From: Desulfovibrio sp. JC022
GTDB lineage: Bacteria > Desulfobacterota > Desulfovibrionia > Desulfovibrionales > Desulfovibrionaceae
Direction of reading: 5' to 3'
DNA length: 64,000 nt
NCBI RefSeq assembly: GCF_010470665.1
Contig: NZ_VOPZ01000005.1
Coordinates: 124,001 to 188,000, forward strand
The translations under genes and the position numbers were made by a program. Under the pieces are notes generated by a model, which was not told the origin of the DNA, made no database searches, and saw nothing but the letters and a program-made list of their open reading frames with translations. Below, piece by piece: positions 44,497 to 53,743 of this stretch (the stretch's first letter is position 1; each line of letters opens with the position of its first letter).

Positions 44497-44928
44497 ATGA
44501 AACTTACCACCCGTTCAAGATACGGAGCACGACTGCTGCTCGACATAGCCCTGCATTCAGAACACGGCCCGGTCCCTAGTAAAGACTCAGCCCGCAGGGA
44601 AGATATTTCCCTAAAATATCTGGAAAAAATACTCAAAATACTCAAAGAAGCAGGGTACATTAAAGGGAAACGCGGTCCCAATGGCGGCAACGTGCTGACC
44701 ATGACCCCCGAAGAAATTTCTCTGGGCAAACTAACCGAAGCTCTGGAAGGCGAAGACAAAATCCTTGATTGCGAAGGCGATGTGACCACCTGCCCCCGTG
44801 CTGCGGTCTGTCTGCGTCGCTCCATCTGGGATGATGCCAATCAGGCCATGTACAAAATGCTCGATTCTTACACTCTTGCCGACCTGATCAAAGACGCCCG
44901 CCTATGTCCCATGGATAGGCCGGAATAG
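44497..44928 (+). CDS. rrf2: Rrf2 family transcriptional regulator
   Basis: 143 residues. The N-terminal winged helix is typical of Rrf2/IscR (MKLTTRSRYGARLLLDIALH; ISLKYLEKILKILKEAGYIKGKRG). Three cysteines in DCEGDVTTCPRAAVC suit an iron-sulfur cluster, so the repressor may sense cluster status or redox state. The family is named after the gene in the D. vulgaris hmc operon, where it represses hmc. Here it follows the hmc genes after an added stress protein, receivers and a kinase. No clear ribosome binding site; an inverted repeat ATTTTAA/TTAAAAT (44471-44494) lies just upstream. Confidence 0.93.
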   Translation: MKLTTRSRYGARLLLDIALHSEHGPVPSKDSARREDISLKYLEKILKILKEAGYIKGKRGPNGGNVLTMTPEEISLGKLTEALEGEDKILDCEGDVTTCPRAAVCLRRSIWDDANQAMYKMLDSYTLADLIKDARLCPMDRPE

Positions 44929-44957
44929 CCCAAAACCATTACACGGCAGGATGTTGA

Positions 44958-47225
44958 GTGTTCAATAAATACCGCCACACCCTGATCATGAAAATGATCC
45001 TTTCCGGAGGAATCACCCTGCTTTTAAGCGTGATCCTCTGGACAAGCTTCAATGTGGTTTTCTTTAAGAAAAATGTCACCGGCAATATCCAATCCGATAT
45101 TGCCATGCTTTCCGACACGGTACTGCTGAGCCTGCATCACGCCATGATGCTCGACTCCAAAGAGTTCATTCAAAATGACATCAACAACATCAGCAGGCAG
45201 GGAGAAATCAAATCCATCCGGGTTATCAACAAAAAAGGACGGATCATATATTCCAATGACCCGGATGAAATCAATAATGTCATAGACATTGAAAGCCCGC
45301 CCTGCTGGAACTGCCACCGGCACGATACTCCCCCTGCTACCATGAGCCTTGAACAGCGCAGCCGTTTTAAGACTATGAACGGGAAAGAATTCATGGGGAT
45401 TATGACGCCTATCCCCAACTCTAAAGGATGCGCCCCCGGTCCCTGTCATGTTCATTCCGTTGACGAAAAACTTCTCGGCCTGCTGGACCTTGAGATTTCC
45501 ACGGAAAAGAAAAACTCCATGCTGGCTACCTTTGAAAAAGCCAACTTCGGCATCGCCATGGTGGTCTTTATCGCCACCTTCGGGGCATTGTTCGTATTTG
45601 CTTACAATTTCATTTTCAAACCAATCAGGAAGTTGATCAAAGCCACGCGTGAGCTTGGTTCGGCACAAGATTTCATAGAAATCCAACTGGCCCAGACCGA
45701 TGAAATAGGAACCCTCGCTGACGCCTTCAACATGATGGGCAGGCAGGTGCAGGAAAAACACCGCGCCCTGCTGGAACAAAAAGAAGAATACCGAGACCTT
45801 TTCGACAATGTCCCCTGTCTCGTAAGCGTGGTGGATCTCAATTTCAAGGTTATCCGCCACAACAAGGCTTACGAAAAACATTTCGGCAAGCCGCGCGGCC
45901 GGCAGTGTTACCAGATCAACAAAGACCGGGACAGCAAATGCGAAGAGTGCCCCGTAGAAAGGACTTTTTTCGACCTGACTCCGCACATGAGTGAGGAATC
46001 CGGCCTCTCAAAAGACGGAAACCCCATCCACTGGATAGTCTACACCTCCCCCATCAAGGACCGGGAGGGCAAGATTGTAGCTGCCATGGAAATGATGCTC
46101 GACATTACCCGGCGTAAAGAACTTGAGGAAAGCCTTGCCGCTTCGGAACAGCGCTACCACGCAATTTTCGACTCTATCCCCGAAGCTGTATTTGTGCTTA
46201 ATGCCGATGATCTGACCATCCTCAACTGCAACGATCCGGTGGAAGAAATATACGGCTATTCCCGTGATATGATTCAGGGCAGTTCGTTCCTGCGCCTGTT
46301 TCGTGATGAGGAGCATACCGACTACGATCATCTGCTTAAAGCTAAGCAGGAAATCGGCCCTTGCTCACAGCTAACCAGATCAGGCAAGACTATCTACGCC
46401 TTACTCAGGATTTCCCCGGCGGAATTTGACGGCAACCGGACCCTGATTGTTACTTGCAGTGATGTTACCCAGAAGCTTGAAGCAGAACAGCAACTGATTC
46501 AGGCCAGTAAGATGAGCACTCTTGGTGAAATGGCCTCCGGTGTTGCCCACGAACTGAACCAGCCCCTCGCCATCCTCAAGACCATCAGCAACCTGCTTAT
46601 GCGTAAGGTTTCGCGGGACCAGCAGATTGAGCCCAAAATCCTGCGCGAAATGGCTGAAGGTGTGGACACCCACGTTAACCGGGCCAGCAAGATCATTGAG
46701 CACATGCGCGAATTCGGGCGTAAGTCAGACATGAAGACTATGCCCGTGCAGATGAACGATGTCCTGCGTCGCGGCTTTGATTTCTTCAGCAGGCAGTTGA
46801 CCCTGCGCAACATCCATGTGGAATGGAACCTGAACAGTCACCTTCCGATAATCATGGCTGATTCCAACCGTCTTGAACAGGTAGTTATCAACCTGCTCAT
46901 CAATGCCCGCGATGCCATAGAAGAACGCTGGAAGGATGCCGTGCCTCTTGCCGACAACAAAAAAATATACATTTCCACTCATTTCACGGATGAGCATATC
47001 AGCGTTGAAATTTGCGATACCGGCCCGGGCATACCCGACCCCATTCAAGCCCGCCTTTTTGAACCCTTCTTCACCACCAAGGATGTGGGCAAGGGAACAG
47101 GGCTTGGCCTTTCGATATCTTATGGTATAATCAAGGACTACAACGGCACCATCAGCGCATCGACCAAGCAGGATCTAGGTGCCTGCTTCACCATCACTTT
47201 TCCGCTCGGAGACATTGAGAGTTGA
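44958..47225 (+). CDS. Membrane sensor kinase with two periplasmic c-haem-type motifs
   Basis: 755 residues from a GTG start (AGGA 6 bases upstream). Membrane helices at about 12-36 and 198-219 bound a periplasmic domain. It carries CWNCH (116-120), a standard c-haem site, and a second CX4CH site (C158-H164), a less common haem-attachment spacing. HAMP follows, then two PAS domains (the first with CEECPVERTF), HisKA with ASGVAHELNQPLA, and HATPase with NLLINARDAIEE, DTGPGIPD and GTGLGLSISYG. It is 29 bp after rrf2 and probably in the same transcript. Redox sensing at the periplasm is inferred from the haem sites. Confidence 0.93.
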   Translation: MFNKYRHTLIMKMILSGGITLLLSVILWTSFNVVFFKKNVTGNIQSDIAMLSDTVLLSLHHAMMLDSKEFIQNDINNISRQGEIKSIRVINKKGRIIYSNDPDEINNVIDIESPPCWNCHRHDTPPATMSLEQRSRFKTMNGKEFMGIMTPIPNSKGCAPGPCHVHSVDEKLLGLLDLEISTEKKNSMLATFEKANFGIAMVVFIATFGALFVFAYNFIFKPIRKLIKATRELGSAQDFIEIQLAQTDEIGTLADAFNMMGRQVQEKHRALLEQKEEYRDLFDNVPCLVSVVDLNFKVIRHNKAYEKHFGKPRGRQCYQINKDRDSKCEECPVERTFFDLTPHMSEESGLSKDGNPIHWIVYTSPIKDREGKIVAAMEMMLDITRRKELEESLAASEQRYHAIFDSIPEAVFVLNADDLTILNCNDPVEEIYGYSRDMIQGSSFLRLFRDEEHTDYDHLLKAKQEIGPCSQLTRSGKTIYALLRISPAEFDGNRTLIVTCSDVTQKLEAEQQLIQASKMSTLGEMASGVAHELNQPLAILKTISNLLMRKVSRDQQIEPKILREMAEGVDTHVNRASKIIEHMREFGRKSDMKTMPVQMNDVLRRGFDFFSRQLTLRNIHVEWNLNSHLPIIMADSNRLEQVVINLLINARDAIEERWKDAVPLADNKKIYISTHFTDEHISVEICDTGPGIPDPIQARLFEPFFTTKDVGKGTGLGLSISYGIIKDYNGTISASTKQDLGACFTITFPLGDIES

Positions 47226-47330
47226 TGCGCTACGGGAAGAATTTAGTTGCGCTACGCGCTTTTGGATTAAAATAATTTCGCCTCCGGCGGCCAGAAGGGC
47301 TAAGTCCCTCTGGACTCCCTATTGGTTTTA
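47226..47330 (+). repeat. Dispersed intergenic repeat, copy 1
   Basis: Begins directly at the TGA of the kinase (TGATGCGCT) and contains CGCGCTTTTGGAT, TTTCGCCTCCGGCGGCCA and CCCTCTGGACTCCC. It shares these blocks and their order with the copies at 53491, 55960 (reversed) and, in part, 60977. A short variable hairpin sits between the constant blocks. Confidence 0.75.
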
Positions 47331-47379
47331 AGCTCATTAATCTTAAGCAACCAGCCATTTTTATAAAAAGGTCATACAC

Positions 47380-48003
47380 ATGGAAATCATAAACTTCGTC
47401 ATCAATTTCATCACCGCCATGAGCCTCGGCGAACAGCTCTCTATTGCTACCGGGCTTATATACATTTTTTTGAGTGTGCGTCAGAATCCGCTTTGCTGGC
47501 CTTTCGGCATTGTAAGTGTAGGGATCTGGATGTTCATTGTCTTTCAGGGCAAACTTTATTCTGACGCTTTCCTGCAATTCGTCTATGTCGTGCTCGGCTT
47601 TTACGGCTGGTACCAATGGCTGCGCGGCGGCAAAGACAGCACCCCGCTTAAAGTCCAGCGCGTAGACCGCAAACTGGCCATTCGACTTGGTGCTATCGGC
47701 CTTATCGCCTTTATCCCCACCGGCTACCTCATGGAAAATTATCTTGAGGCTTCCTTTCCGTGGTGGGACGCCCTGACCACTATTCTCTCCCTTATCGCCC
47801 AGTATCTGCTGGCCAAAAAATATATGGAAAACTGGCTGCTCTGGATTACCGCCGATATCATGTATATTGGAATTTACTATGCTAAAGGCTGGGTCGGCTA
47901 CAGCGGACTCATGGGTGTTTACACCGCCATGGCTGTACTCGGATTCATAAGCTGGCTGAAATCCTACCGCGCCGACCGGGAGCGTGAATGTTTCTCCGTG
48001 TAG
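47380..48003 (+). CDS. pnuC: Nicotinamide riboside transporter
   Basis: 207 residues with about seven membrane helices. PnuC signatures are present: GLIYIFLSVRQNPLCWPFG, a YGWYQWLRGG segment after the fourth helix, and AQYLLAKKYMENWLLWITAD. It imports nicotinamide riboside by facilitated diffusion, driven by trapping through phosphorylation inside. The next gene, a riboside kinase, overlaps its end by 16 bp and would provide that step. Confidence 0.95.
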   Translation: MEIINFVINFITAMSLGEQLSIATGLIYIFLSVRQNPLCWPFGIVSVGIWMFIVFQGKLYSDAFLQFVYVVLGFYGWYQWLRGGKDSTPLKVQRVDRKLAIRLGAIGLIAFIPTGYLMENYLEASFPWWDALTTILSLIAQYLLAKKYMENWLLWITADIMYIGIYYAKGWVGYSGLMGVYTAMAVLGFISWLKSYRADRERECFSV

Positions 48004-48515
48004 TACTCAGCGGGTCTGAGTGCACCGGTAAAAGCTCTCTCGCCGCCAGACTGGCAGAACATTACAAAGTGGAATTCGTACCCGAATACCTGCGTGAATA
48101 TTTTGAAATGAAAAACGGTCATCTGACCGTGGATGATGTAATCCCCATTGCCCGAGGACAACTGCGTTTAGAATCTGGAGCGGCGGCAAAAGGATACAAC
48201 CCGCTAATCTGCGATACGGACATCATTTCATCCATTGTCTATGCCAAACATTATTTTAACGAATGTCCCGGATGGCTTGATAATAAGCTGAAAGAACTTG
48301 GGCCGAGCTTCTACCTGCTCTGCGACATTGATATCCAGTGGCAGGCAGACGGACAGCGGGACATGCCCCAACAACGCGAATACATGCAGGGCCTATTCGT
48401 AAAAGAGTTGAACAACCGCAACATTCCCTATCACATCATAAACGGTTCGCTGCCTCAAAGAACAGTAGAATCGATACGGCTGATTGATGAAGCCCTTGCT
48501 GCATCAGCAAAATAA
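47988..48515 (+). CDS. Nicotinamide riboside kinase (NadR C-terminal-domain type)
   Basis: 175 residues forming a P-loop kinase. Walker A is SGSECTGKSS near the N-terminus. The following EFVPEYLREYFE and LICDTDIISSIVYAKHYF match the ribosylnicotinamide kinase domain of NadR. The DNA-binding and adenylyltransferase parts of full NadR are absent, so this is the kinase alone. It converts nicotinamide riboside to NMN. GGGAG lies 5 bases before the ATG. It overlaps pnuC and forms a two-gene NAD salvage operon. Confidence 0.92.
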   Translation: MFLRVVLSGSECTGKSSLAARLAEHYKVEFVPEYLREYFEMKNGHLTVDDVIPIARGQLRLESGAAAKGYNPLICDTDIISSIVYAKHYFNECPGWLDNKLKELGPSFYLLCDIDIQWQADGQRDMPQQREYMQGLFVKELNNRNIPYHIINGSLPQRTVESIRLIDEALAASAK

Positions 48516-48819
48516 AGTTGTTTTGCATACTCTACAGTTACAGGGATATTAATATCGACTGCATCTGACAAATCCTGAAGCATCACCAAAGAAACAAACA
48601 TTCAATCGCAAAAACAATCACAACGCCCCTATTATGCTACACAAAACACTCAGCATTGATTGAATGATCAAATCCAATCCCAACACATAGCAAAACCACC
48701 AATTTTCAGCACCCATATTTGCGCATTCGTTAATTCTGCAATAACCAAATCCTTGATCTTGGACGAGATTTATGTAAGGTAAGTCAGGTTTTATAAGAAT
48801 GAGAAAAAAGGAGTATTGA
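48516..48819. other. Intergenic region before the peptide ABC operon
   Basis: About 300 bp, AT-rich, no gene. It should contain the promoter of the substrate-binding-protein gene. An AAAAAAGGAG ribosome binding site lies at the end. No terminator for the nadR-type gene was clear. Confidence 0.4.
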
Positions 48820-50391
48820 ATGCGCCAAAAACTATTGATTGTTCTTGCTATTGTGGCTTGCTTTGCCTTCGGAGCAACCATGGCCCATGCAGAAAAACTG
48901 ACCCTCGGCCTGAAAGGTGAACCCACCTCTCTCGACCCTCATTTCCATAACGTATCAGCCAACAACATGCAGTCCCTGTATGTTTTTGATAAACTGGTCC
49001 GTCAGGATAACAGACAGAAACTCGAGCCCGGCCTGGCTCTTTCCTGGAAGCCTGTTTCCGACAAAGTATGGGAATTCAAACTCCGTGAAGGCGTAAAATT
49101 TCACGATGGTTCCCCGTTCACTGCTGAAGACGTAAAATTCACCATTGAACGCATCCCCAATGTACCCAACAGTCCTTCTTCTTTCACCGGATTTGTTTCC
49201 AACATTCAGAAGATCGACATTGTTGACCCCACTACCATCCGCTTCACCACTGAAGCACCTGCTCCGCTTCTTCCCCGTCAGATGGCGGCTTTCCCCATCA
49301 TCTCCAAGAAGAACGCAGAAGGTGCCGCAACTGAAGATTTCAACTCCGGCAAAGCCTGTATCGGTACCGGCCCCTACATGCTCGTCAAGTGGGACCGTGG
49401 TGACAAAATCACCTACAAGCGCAACGATAACTACTGGGGCGAAAAAATGCCTTGGGAAAAAATCATCGTTCGCCCCATCACCAACGACGGTACCCGTGTT
49501 GCTGCACTTAAATCCGGCGATGTGGACATGATCAACTTCGTGCCCCCGGCAGATGTTGACGGTCTGGCTGATAACAAAAAGCTGACCCTTTCCGAATCTC
49601 CCTCCACCCGTCTGATCTACCTGCACCTTGATACCGACCGTGATGATTCTCCCACTGTTTCCGGTAACAACGGCGAAAAAATAAAGAACCCCCTGAAAGA
49701 CTTCCGTGTGCGTAAAGCCATCTCCAAAGCTATCAATCGCCGCGCCATCGCCGGCCGCATCATGGACGGCCTTGCAGTACCCGCAAGCCAGATGGTTCCC
49801 GACGGATACGAAGGCACCAGCACCCGCCTCAAGCCTGAAGCGTATGATCCCAAAGGAGCTAAAGCTCTGCTTGCTGCCGCCGGATACCCCGAAGGTTTCA
49901 AACTGGTCATCCACGGCCCCAACGACCGTTACGTGAACGATGCAGACATCGCTCAGGCCATCGCCCAGATGCTGACCAAGATCGGTATCAAAACTGAAGT
50001 TAACACCATGCCTAAGAGTGTATACTTCGGTCGCGCTTCCAAACTTGAGTTCAGCTTCATGCTCGTAGGCTGGGCAACTGACACCGGTGAACAGTCCAAC
50101 TGCATCGGCGCGCTGCTGCATACCTATGATAAAGAAAAGGGCTTCGGTTCTTCCAACCGTGGTCGCTACTCCAACCCCGATCTTGACGCTACCCTTGAAA
50201 AGGCTCTGGTCACCGTTGATCCTGCAAAGCACAACGAGCTGATCATCAAGGCCACTGAAATGGGTATCGGCGATCTCGGCATCGTTCCCATCCACTATCA
50301 GGTGAACGTATGGGGTTCCAAGAAGGGTCTTGCGTACAACGGCCGCACCGACGGTTACACTCTGCCCAGAGATATCAAAGTCACTAAATAA
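48820..50391 (+). CDS. Peptide-type ABC transporter substrate-binding protein (family 5)
   Basis: 523 residues. A signal peptide (LLIVLAIVACFAFGATMAHA) is followed by the SBP_bac_5 fold: LTLGLKGEPTSLDPHFHN, WEFKLREGVKFHDGSPFTAEDVKFTIER, GTGPYMLVKWDRGD and DFRVRKAISKAINRRAI. It binds di- or oligopeptides or related solutes in the periplasm and delivers them to the permeases encoded downstream. A terminator-like hairpin follows the stop, which suggests that this gene is expressed more highly than the rest of the operon. AGGAG precedes the ATG. Confidence 0.95.
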   Translation: MRQKLLIVLAIVACFAFGATMAHAEKLTLGLKGEPTSLDPHFHNVSANNMQSLYVFDKLVRQDNRQKLEPGLALSWKPVSDKVWEFKLREGVKFHDGSPFTAEDVKFTIERIPNVPNSPSSFTGFVSNIQKIDIVDPTTIRFTTEAPAPLLPRQMAAFPIISKKNAEGAATEDFNSGKACIGTGPYMLVKWDRGDKITYKRNDNYWGEKMPWEKIIVRPITNDGTRVAALKSGDVDMINFVPPADVDGLADNKKLTLSESPSTRLIYLHLDTDRDDSPTVSGNNGEKIKNPLKDFRVRKAISKAINRRAIAGRIMDGLAVPASQMVPDGYEGTSTRLKPEAYDPKGAKALLAAAGYPEGFKLVIHGPNDRYVNDADIAQAIAQMLTKIGIKTEVNTMPKSVYFGRASKLEFSFMLVGWATDTGEQSNCIGALLHTYDKEKGFGSSNRGRYSNPDLDATLEKALVTVDPAKHNELIIKATEMGIGDLGIVPIHYQVNVWGSKKGLAYNGRTDGYTLPRDIKVTK

Positions 50392-50416
50392 GACGCTCAC
50401 ACAATTAGATTAATCA

Positions 50417-50443
50417 AAAGGGGCGTACTTTGTACGCCCCTTT
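50417..50443 (+). terminator. Terminator/attenuator between binding-protein and permease genes
   Basis: The stem AAAGGGGCGTAC/GTACGCCCCTTT has a short loop and is followed by TTTC. It lies 26 bp after the binding-protein stop and likely reduces read-through to the downstream transporter genes. Confidence 0.75.
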
Positions 50444-50453
50444 CAGACTGTCG

Positions 50454-50556
50454 ATAAAGCGCCATCTGCGGCGTTGCTGCAAAAAACACTGAAACTCACG
50501 TATGTTTGATACGCTTCGTTCCAGTGTTTTTCTTGCGCCTTACATCTGACACTTTC
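50454..50556 (+). repeat. Palindromic dispersed repeat, copy A
   Basis: About 103 bp. It shares ATAAAGC, CCATCTGC, GCTGCAAAAAA, GAAACTCACGTAT, ATACGCTTCGTTCC, a T-run with TTGC and CATCTG, in order, with the minus strand of 61991-62092. The core can fold as a hairpin: AAAACACTG pairs with CAGTGTTTT around the conserved centre. Confidence 0.75.
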
Positions 50557-50606
50557 TCGAAAGTCTGCCATCATGTTTTTTTTAATCTTTCACTGGAGCA
50601 AAATTT

Positions 50607-51581
50607 ATGCTCGCATTTTTGATAAGAAGAATTTCACAATCCATCGTCGTTCTGCTGGTCATGTCCGTACTGGTTTTCGGCGGTGTATTCTGTATCGGGA
50701 ACCCGGTGGATATCCTCATCGCTCCCGACGCCACCCCGGCGGAAAGGGACCGCGCCATCAAAGAACTTGGTCTGGACAAGCCCCTGCCTGAACAATACAT
50801 GCGCTTCCTCAAAGACGCCGTGCAGGGTGATCTGGGTAACTCCTTTGTATACAACGAGCCAGCCCTCAAACTGATCATGCAGCGCATGCCCGCAACCATG
50901 GAACTGGCTGTAACCGCCATGCTCATGGCCGTATTTTTCGGAATCCCGCTAGGGATGATCGCCGGGATAAAATCCGACACCCTGCTCGGGCGAAGTATCA
51001 TGCGTTTCTCCATACTGGGCTTCAGTCTACCTACATTCTGGGTCGGGCTGATGTTCATCATCATTTTCTCGGTTTATCTGGGCTGGCTGCCCTCGGGAGG
51101 ACGTGGGGAAACAGTGGAGCTGCTGGGAGTTCCGGTAAGTTTCCTTTCATGGGACGGAATACGCCATCTGATTCTCCCGGCCATGAACCTCGCCCTGTTC
51201 AAGACCTCGCTGGCCATCCGGCTCAGCCGGGCCGGGGTGCAGGAAAACATCCAGATGGATTACGTTAAGTTCGCCCGCGCCAAGGGACTGACCAATACCC
51301 GCATTATCGGGTTGCATGTCATGAAGAACATCATGATCCCGGTCGTAACCGTTCTCGGTATGGAATTCGGCGGACTGATCGCTTTTGCGGTTGTCACCGA
51401 GACTATTTTCTCATGGCCCGGCATGGGTAAGCTGGTCATCGACTCCATCGGAGTTCTAGACCGTCCGGTTATCGTGGCTTACCTGCTCATTACCGTGACC
51501 ATGTTTATCATCATCAACCTCATCGTTGATATCATCTACTCCATTCTGGACCCCCGAGTCCGCTTGGGCGACCAGAATTAG
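50607..51581 (+). CDS. Peptide-type ABC transporter permease (DppB-like)
   Basis: 324 residues with six membrane helices. The start MLAFLIRRISQSIVVLLVMSV is typical of DppB/OppB. Other family regions are LGLDKPLPEQYMRFL, GDLGNSFVYNEP and the cytoplasmic EAA-type loop AKGLTNTRIIGLHVMKN. It forms the translocation channel with the next gene product. Only 11 bp separate the two. Confidence 0.95.
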   Translation: MLAFLIRRISQSIVVLLVMSVLVFGGVFCIGNPVDILIAPDATPAERDRAIKELGLDKPLPEQYMRFLKDAVQGDLGNSFVYNEPALKLIMQRMPATMELAVTAMLMAVFFGIPLGMIAGIKSDTLLGRSIMRFSILGFSLPTFWVGLMFIIIFSVYLGWLPSGGRGETVELLGVPVSFLSWDGIRHLILPAMNLALFKTSLAIRLSRAGVQENIQMDYVKFARAKGLTNTRIIGLHVMKNIMIPVVTVLGMEFGGLIAFAVVTETIFSWPGMGKLVIDSIGVLDRPVIVAYLLITVTMFIIINLIVDIIYSILDPRVRLGDQN

Positions 51582-51592
51582 GAGATATTACT

Positions 51593-52531
51593 ATGGCAGA
51601 AACAAAACAGATGCATGAGCCGGAAGTCTCCGCAGCCGAGAATATCCCGGAAAAGGACGAATCCCTGCTCCTGCAATCGCTGAAAGAATATTTTGAAAGC
51701 AAGACCGCGACCATCGGGCTGATAATTTTCAGCATCATGATCATCGTCGCTCTGGCTTCCCCGTACATCTCACCGCAGAACCCGTACGATCTGATGACCA
51801 TCGATATCATGGACTCCAAGCTGGAACCCGGCGAGAAATCCATGGATGAATCCATCACCTACTGGCTGGGAACAGACAGTCAGGGACGCGATATGCTCAG
51901 TGCCATCCTTTACGGACTGCGCATCAGTCTCGGCGTAGGTGTGGTCAGTACCGTAATCGCGCTGGTCATCGGCTCCATCATCGGTCTCTGGGCCTCGTTC
52001 ATCGGAGGACGCACGGACTCGTTCATCATGCGAGTGGTGGATTTACAGCTGAGTTTTCCGGCAATCCTAGTCGCCCTGATACTACTGGCAATACTAGGAA
52101 AAGGGGTTGATAAGATCATCCTCTCACTGGTCATTGTGCAGTGGGCCTACTACGCCCGCGCCATCCGCAGTAACGTGCTGGTGGAACGCCGCAAGGAATA
52201 CGTGGAAGCGGCAAAATGCCTCGCCCTGCCCCAGAACAGAATCATGTTCGGGCACGTGCTGCCTAACTGTACACCGGAGCTAATCGTTATCTCCACCGTT
52301 AAAGTAGCAGGGGCCATCGCCCTTGAGGCCACCCTTTCCTTCCTCGGACTGGGTATGCCCATCACCCAGCCCTCGCTGGGCCTGCTCATTGCCAACGGTT
52401 TCAAGTACCTGCAATCCGGTTACTACTGGATCAGCTTCTATCCCGGTGTGGCCCTGCTCATCCTCATCGTATCCATCAACCTTGTTGGTGACCGCTTGCG
52501 TGACGTTCTGAACCCGAGGTTGAAAAAATGA
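51593..52531 (+). CDS. Peptide-type ABC transporter permease (DppC-like)
   Basis: 312 residues with an N-terminal cytoplasmic stretch and six helices. DppC-type motifs: WLGTDSQGRDMLSAILYGLRIS, an EAA loop (EAAKCLALPQNRIMFGHVLPN) and SFLGLGMPITQPSLGLLI. It pairs with the DppB-like permease. The stop overlaps the start of the first ATPase gene by 4 bp (ATGA), indicating translational coupling. Confidence 0.95.
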   Translation: MAETKQMHEPEVSAAENIPEKDESLLLQSLKEYFESKTATIGLIIFSIMIIVALASPYISPQNPYDLMTIDIMDSKLEPGEKSMDESITYWLGTDSQGRDMLSAILYGLRISLGVGVVSTVIALVIGSIIGLWASFIGGRTDSFIMRVVDLQLSFPAILVALILLAILGKGVDKIILSLVIVQWAYYARAIRSNVLVERRKEYVEAAKCLALPQNRIMFGHVLPNCTPELIVISTVKVAGAIALEATLSFLGLGMPITQPSLGLLIANGFKYLQSGYYWISFYPGVALLILIVSINLVGDRLRDVLNPRLKK

Positions 52532-53490
52532 GTGAAAGCATTCTCAGCATACAAAATCTTAAGACCTACTTTTACACCCGTGCCGGGATCGCCAAGGCCG
52601 TTGATGACATCAGTCTCGACATCGGCAAAGGCGAGATCGTCGGTATTGTGGGTGAATCCGGTTCCGGTAAGTCCGTAACAGGTTTCTCAATCATGGGTCT
52701 TGTGGACCCTCCGGGCGAAATCGCAGGCGGTTCCATCAAATACAAGGGACAGGAAATCATCGGCCAGTCCGAAGAGGAATGGCGTAAGTTCAGGGGCGCA
52801 AAGGTCTCCATGATCTTTCAGGACCCCATGATGACCCTAAACCCGGTCCTACGCATCGACACCCAGATGATGGAAGCCATCACCGCCCATGAAAAAGTCT
52901 CCAAGGATGAGGCCCTGCGCCGCTCCATCGAGGCCCTTGCCATGGTCGGTATTCCCTCTCCCGAGGAGCGCATCAAGGCTTACCCGCACCAGTTTTCCGG
53001 CGGTATGCGCCAGCGCGTTGCCATTGCCATCGGGCTGCTCAACAAGCCGGACCTGATCATTGCCGACGAACCGACCACCGCGCTGGACGTGACCATTCAG
53101 AGTCAGATCCTTTCCGAAATGCAGGCCCTCTGCCGCAAGACCGGAATGGCCCTGATCTGGATCACCCACGACCTCACCGTAGTAGCTGGTCTGGCTCACA
53201 AGGTTGCGGTAATGTACGCCGGACGTGTAATTGAGCAGGGCAATGTCGAAGAAATCCTCGATCATCCCATGCATCCGTACACCCACGGCTTGATCGGATC
53301 AGTACCCAGCCGCAACAAGCGCGGCGAACCGCTGTTCCAGATTCCGGGCATGACCCCGTCGCTGGTCAACATCCCCGAAGGCTGTTCCTTCAGGATGCGC
53401 TGCCCCTACGCTGACGATCAGTGCATGGTCGCGCCGGAGCGGGCTGACATGGGGAATGGAAGAATCGTACGCTGCCATCATCCTTTATAG
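52528..53490 (+). CDS. Peptide-type ABC transporter ATPase (DppD-like)
   Basis: 320 residues. Walker A GESGSGKS, signature FSGGMRQRV, Walker [13 protein letters not shown] and the switch His (WITHDL) are present. The C-terminal oligopeptide-transporter extension has Cys [14 protein letters not shown], which in relatives can bind an iron-sulfur cluster. It powers import as a heterodimer with the second ATPase. A repeat element starts immediately after its stop codon and separates it from that gene. Confidence 0.95.
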   Translation: MSESILSIQNLKTYFYTRAGIAKAVDDISLDIGKGEIVGIVGESGSGKSVTGFSIMGLVDPPGEIAGGSIKYKGQEIIGQSEEEWRKFRGAKVSMIFQDPMMTLNPVLRIDTQMMEAITAHEKVSKDEALRRSIEALAMVGIPSPEERIKAYPHQFSGGMRQRVAIAIGLLNKPDLIIADEPTTALDVTIQSQILSEMQALCRKTGMALIWITHDLTVVAGLAHKVAVMYAGRVIEQGNVEEILDHPMHPYTHGLIGSVPSRNKRGEPLFQIPGMTPSLVNIPEGCSFRMRCPYADDQCMVAPERADMGNGRIVRCHHPL

Positions 53491-53730
53491 GGGATGCGCT
53501 ATCGCGCTTTTGATGAAATGATTTCGCCTCCGGAGTACAAAGGGCCCGCGGCCCTCTGCACTCCCAAGTAGGGCTATGCCGCCGGGGACGAAATATTAAA
53601 TAGATTTAAATAACGTTTTTCCCACGCAGGGGTGTGCGAACGCAAGTTGTAACAAACAAAACGGCGAAGCCCCGATAAAAGTTTTTGGGATTCTTAAACC
53701 CTTTTTTCAAAAAGGGTTTAAGCCCCCGGA
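53491..53730 (+). repeat. Dispersed intergenic repeat, copy 2, with a second reversed element
   Basis: Begins directly after the TAG of the DppD-like gene (GGGATGCGCT). It contains CGCGCTTTTGATG, TTTCGCCTCCGG, a GGGCCCGCGGCCC hairpin and TCTGCACTCCC. From about 53640 a second element appears in the opposite sense, with AAACCC/GGGTTT arms and GGGATTC, resembling the copy at 60977. Its end supplies the CCGGAGGG ribosome binding site of the second ATPase gene. Confidence 0.75.
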
Positions 53731-53743
53731 GGGAATCAAATAT

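Noticed and set aside
48955-50400. A 481-codon open frame opposite the ABC binding-protein gene
   Set aside because: The sense gene has a signal peptide and a full family fold; the antisense frame is an artefact.
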